A stretch of DNA of 64,000 bases from Hahella chejuensis KCTC 2396 (GTDB lineage: Bacteria; Pseudomonadota; Gammaproteobacteria; Pseudomonadales; Oleiphilaceae): assembly GCF_000012985.1 (NCBI RefSeq), contig NC_007645.1:3688501-3752500 (forward strand). Direction: 5' to 3'. The notes under the pieces were generated by a model. It saw nothing but the letters and a program-made list of their open reading frames with translations, was not told the origin of the DNA and ran no database searches. How positions within the stretch are numbered: the stretch's first letter is position 1; each line of letters opens with the position of its first letter. The position numbers and the translations under genes were made by a program. Positions 62,041 through 64,000 of this stretch are shown here, piece by piece.

Positions 62041-62713
62041 TGCGCACATCCAGCCGATAACCCATGCCCCTTACGGTCTGAATCAATTTAATGTCATGGC
62101 CGTCGTCCACTTTCATACGCAGGCGACGCACCGCCACATCAATGACATTGGTGTCGCTGTCAAAATTCATATCCCACACCTGAGAGGCGATCAGAGACCG
62201 CGGCAACACTTCCCCCTGCCGCCGCACGAACAACTCCAGCAAGGTGAACTCTTTCGTGGTGAGCTGTATCTCCGACCCTCCCCGACGCGCGCTGCGGCGG
62301 GAGATATCCAATGTCAGATCGCCTACGCTCAGCTGGTTCCCACTCAACGGAACCAGACCCCGCCGCAGGATATTGCGCACGCGCGCCAGCAGTTCGGAGA
62401 AGGCGAACGGCTTCACCAGATAATCATCGGCGCCTGACTCCAGTCCCTGCACCCGGTCCGACACGCTGTCGCGGGCGGTCAGAAACAGCACCGGGGTAGC
62501 GTTGCCCGCTTCCCGCAATGACCCCAGCAGACGCCAGCCGTCCAGGTCCGGCAGCATGATGTCCATGACAATCAGGTCGAAATGCTCGGTCATGGCCAGA
62601 TGTCGGCCATCCAGGCCATTGGCGGCGGTATCCACGACAAAGCCCGCTTCCGTCAGGCCTTTCCGCAGGTATTCCCTGGTTTTCGCTTCGTCTTCCACGA
62701 CCAGCAGTTTCAT
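62027..62713 (-). CDS. OmpR-family response regulator (CusR-like)
   Basis: 228 residues from the ATG at 62713. Receiver domain with [17 protein letters not shown], phospho-Asp in [12 protein letters not shown], and [14 protein letters not shown]. Winged helix with [20 protein letters not shown] and [18 protein letters not shown]. Pairs with the adjacent kinase. Divergent from a small secreted-protein gene, so the 336-base gap may hold its targets. Confidence 0.92.
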   Translation of the reverse strand: MKLLVVEDEAKTREYLRKGLTEAGFVVDTAANGLDGRHLAMTEHFDLIVMDIMLPDLDGWRLLGSLREAGNATPVLFLTARDSVSDRVQGLESGADDYLVKPFAFSELLARVRNILRRGLVPLSGNQLSVGDLTLDISRRSARRGGSEIQLTTKEFTLLELFVRRQGEVLPRSLIASQVWDMNFDSDTNVIDVAVRRLRMKVDDGHDIKLIQTVRGMGYRLDVRNEFH

Positions 62714-63049
62714 GTTGGGCCTCCGGGCTGCCTGGGGTTGTCGCATAGGGGGTGTTTGAAGAATCGAGCCGCGCGTGCGGGCGCGGCGGCGCAAAGATAA
62801 CCCGTGACGCCGTGCGTAAAGATGACGCGCGCATTACGACCCTGTAATCCATGCGTCATGCCGCGGTCAGCGCCGACGCGACATAGTGTCGCCATCCTTT
62901 TCGAATTACCGGCGCAGCCGGCCTGTTGCGAGGGAGTTGCCAGCAGCGGAAACCAAAAGGATTCGGATTAAGCCGGGCCAAACCCGTAGCGAAAAATACT
63001 GTCCGTAAAGGTTTAACGAGATACACCCTGTAACTGGAGAATTGAAACG
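62714..63049. other. Divergent promoter region of the two-component system
   Basis: Holds the promoters of the response regulator (left) and the small secreted protein (right). No repeat or clear binding box found. Confidence 0.5.
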
Positions 63050-63277
63050 ATGAAAACCAAAGCAATGATTTTAGCGACGCTGATGGCGACCAGCTACGCC
63101 ATGACTACCAACGCCAGCGAACAAGGCGGCGGCTATCTGTGGGAGAAGAAAGCGGAGCAGAAAGAGCAGTCCGCCGCCAAATCCGGCGACTCCACTGCGA
63201 GCCAGATGGGCCACACTGCGGTGCAGCACAAACGCTGGTTATTTGACGACGCGCCCAGCAGCGACACGCAGTCTTAA
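63050..63277 (+). CDS. Small secreted protein, possible target of the CusRS-type system
   Basis: 75 residues after an ACTGGAGAATTGAAACG leader (GGAG). Signal peptide with TSYAMTTNASE cleavage region. The mature part is short and polar, with KKAEQKEQSAAKSG and a His-containing GHTAVQHKRWLFDD. No family. Its place divergent to the two-component regulator suggests it may be controlled by it. Confidence 0.7.
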   Translation: MKTKAMILATLMATSYAMTTNASEQGGGYLWEKKAEQKEQSAAKSGDSTASQMGHTAVQHKRWLFDDAPSSDTQS

Positions 63278-63352
63278 TACCCTTTCCAAAACCCTTAGCA
63301 TTAAGAGCGATCAGACATCACATAACGGTTCCACCTGAGATGTCCACTCAGT

Positions 63353-63378
63353 CGGGGGCTTCCCAGCCCCCTTTTTTT
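63353..63378 (+). terminator. Rho-independent terminator
   Basis: GGGGGCT and AGCCCCC around TCCC, followed by seven Ts. About 75 bases past the small secreted-protein stop and close to the 3' end of the convergent gene, so it may serve both. Confidence 0.85.
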
Positions 63379-63401
63379 GATCGGCTTTTGATCGGCGGCG
63401 A

Positions 63402-64000
63402 CTAGCCGTTGGAAGGCGCCGCAATCAGCGCCAGTTTCTCCGTCAAATCCTGCAACGCCTCCGCCGCCACCACAAACGGCACATGCAGCCCTGACATCAT
63501 CAACCTGAATTCCGCCAGCGAGAAGTCGTCTCCCTCTTCCAGTTGCTCTTTGATCAGCTGCAACATAGGCAGCAGTGAGATTTGCAGACTGGTCAGATTA
63601 AGCCCGCCCACTCCTTCCCGAGTCGCTTTCTTTTGCTCCCGAATGATCTCTCGCCAGGGGTTATTACAGGCAAGATCCTTGATCGCCTCCAGCACGTCCT
63701 GTTCTGGCCCGGAAGTAGTATCAGCCACTGTCCAGGGTGCGCTATCCGCAGTGGAAAAGTTATAATTACTGGTAAATATATTCATTTTTTTCAATATATT
63801 GGATGATATATTTAAAGTCAGCTCTAGTATTTGCGGCGACAGTGCTGAGCCTCCCGGACGCGCCACAATACGGCCTCCTACCTCTTCTTCCAGCCTCCAG
63901 GCCAGCCAGGGTCCCTGTGCGACCTGTCTGGCCGCCACTTCCCGCAAGATGGGATTAGCCGCAAACATCTGCGGCTGGTCCAATAACACATTCCAGCTGG
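63402..64000 (-). CDS. Hypothetical protein (5' end missing at right edge)
   Basis: At least 199 residues; the frame stays open past the GTG at 63989 to the edge, so the true start lies outside. Helical overall, with EEVGGRIVARPGGSALSPQI and an Asn/Ser-rich middle (NYNFSTADSAPW). No membrane segment or signal in the visible part. Family not recognised. Confidence 0.6.
   Translation of the reverse strand, partial: SWNVLLDQPQMFAANPILREVAARQVAQGPWLAWRLEEEVGGRIVARPGGSALSPQILELTLNISSNILKKMNIFTSNYNFSTADSAPWTVADTTSGPEQDVLEAIKDLACNNPWREIIREQKKATREGVGGLNLTSLQISLLPMLQLIKEQLEEGDDFSLAEFRLMMSGLHVPFVVAAEALQDLTEKLALIAAPSNG

Overview
The window reads as chromosome of a marine gammaproteobacterium, most like Hahella or a close relative. 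This is judged from gene content and overall protein style; no ribosomal or marker gene is present to prove it. The backbone is moderately GC-rich. AT-rich stretches of accessory genes interrupt it at about 5.1-7.2, 10.0-14.4, 20.3-21.0 and 31.2-33.6 kb. I saw no tRNA, rRNA, CRISPR array or intact insertion sequence.

Layout. 1-4.35 kb: a sugar-acid operon with a TRAP transporter (binding protein cut by the left edge, small and large permeases), gluconokinase and a LacI-type regulator. 4.5-7.0 kb: a small protein with a possible caspase-like His/Cys pair, then a solo DUF262/DUF1524 nuclease-type protein. 7.25-9.9 kb: a DsbD-type thiol reductase and a periplasmic thioredoxin-like protein. 10.2-14.3 kb: an AT-rich minus-strand cluster that looks like a polymorphic toxin followed by immunity-type genes and broken remnants. 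14.7-23.1 kb: secreted and envelope proteins, including an aerolysin-family pore-forming toxin, a cysteine-repeat secreted protein and a lysozyme-fold protein. 23.3-27.3 kb: a TonB receptor, a His-rich Asp-box propeller and a TlpA-like thioredoxin, probably a metal-handling unit. 27.6-34.3 kb: accessory genes (Nmad2 protein, methyltransferase, M50-like protease, GIY-YIG protein) and dispersed repeats. 34.5-47.0 kb: multicopper oxidase, MarR/nitroreductase pair, hybrid histidine kinase, two tandem solute-binding proteins, OmpW, an OmpA-like lipoprotein, a glyoxalase-fold protein and a zinc metallopeptidase.

47.3-56.8 kb is the most interesting part. A KorA-like and a MatP-like DNA-binding protein sit back to back. 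Next comes a tightly coupled seven-gene operon: fatty acyl-AMP ligase, two cytochrome P450-like proteins with abnormal core motifs, acyl carrier protein, carbamoyltransferase, MBOAT acyltransferase and an SGNH-like membrane protein. It contains no ketosynthase, condensation domain or thioesterase. A plausible reading is a carrier-protein-bound fatty acid that is oxidised or otherwise rearranged, carbamoylated and then acylated or exported at the membrane. I do not recognise it as a described pathway.

56.9-64.0 kb: another orphan solute-binding protein, a free-standing cytidine-deaminase-like protein, a zinc-ribbon membrane protein, three tandem paralogous membrane proteins of unknown function, a CusRS-type two-component system, a small secreted protein, and an unrecognised gene cut by the right edge. 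A dispersed multi-hairpin element (three clear copies and one variant) and a 27-bp dispersed repeat (four copies) mark intergenic sites across the window.
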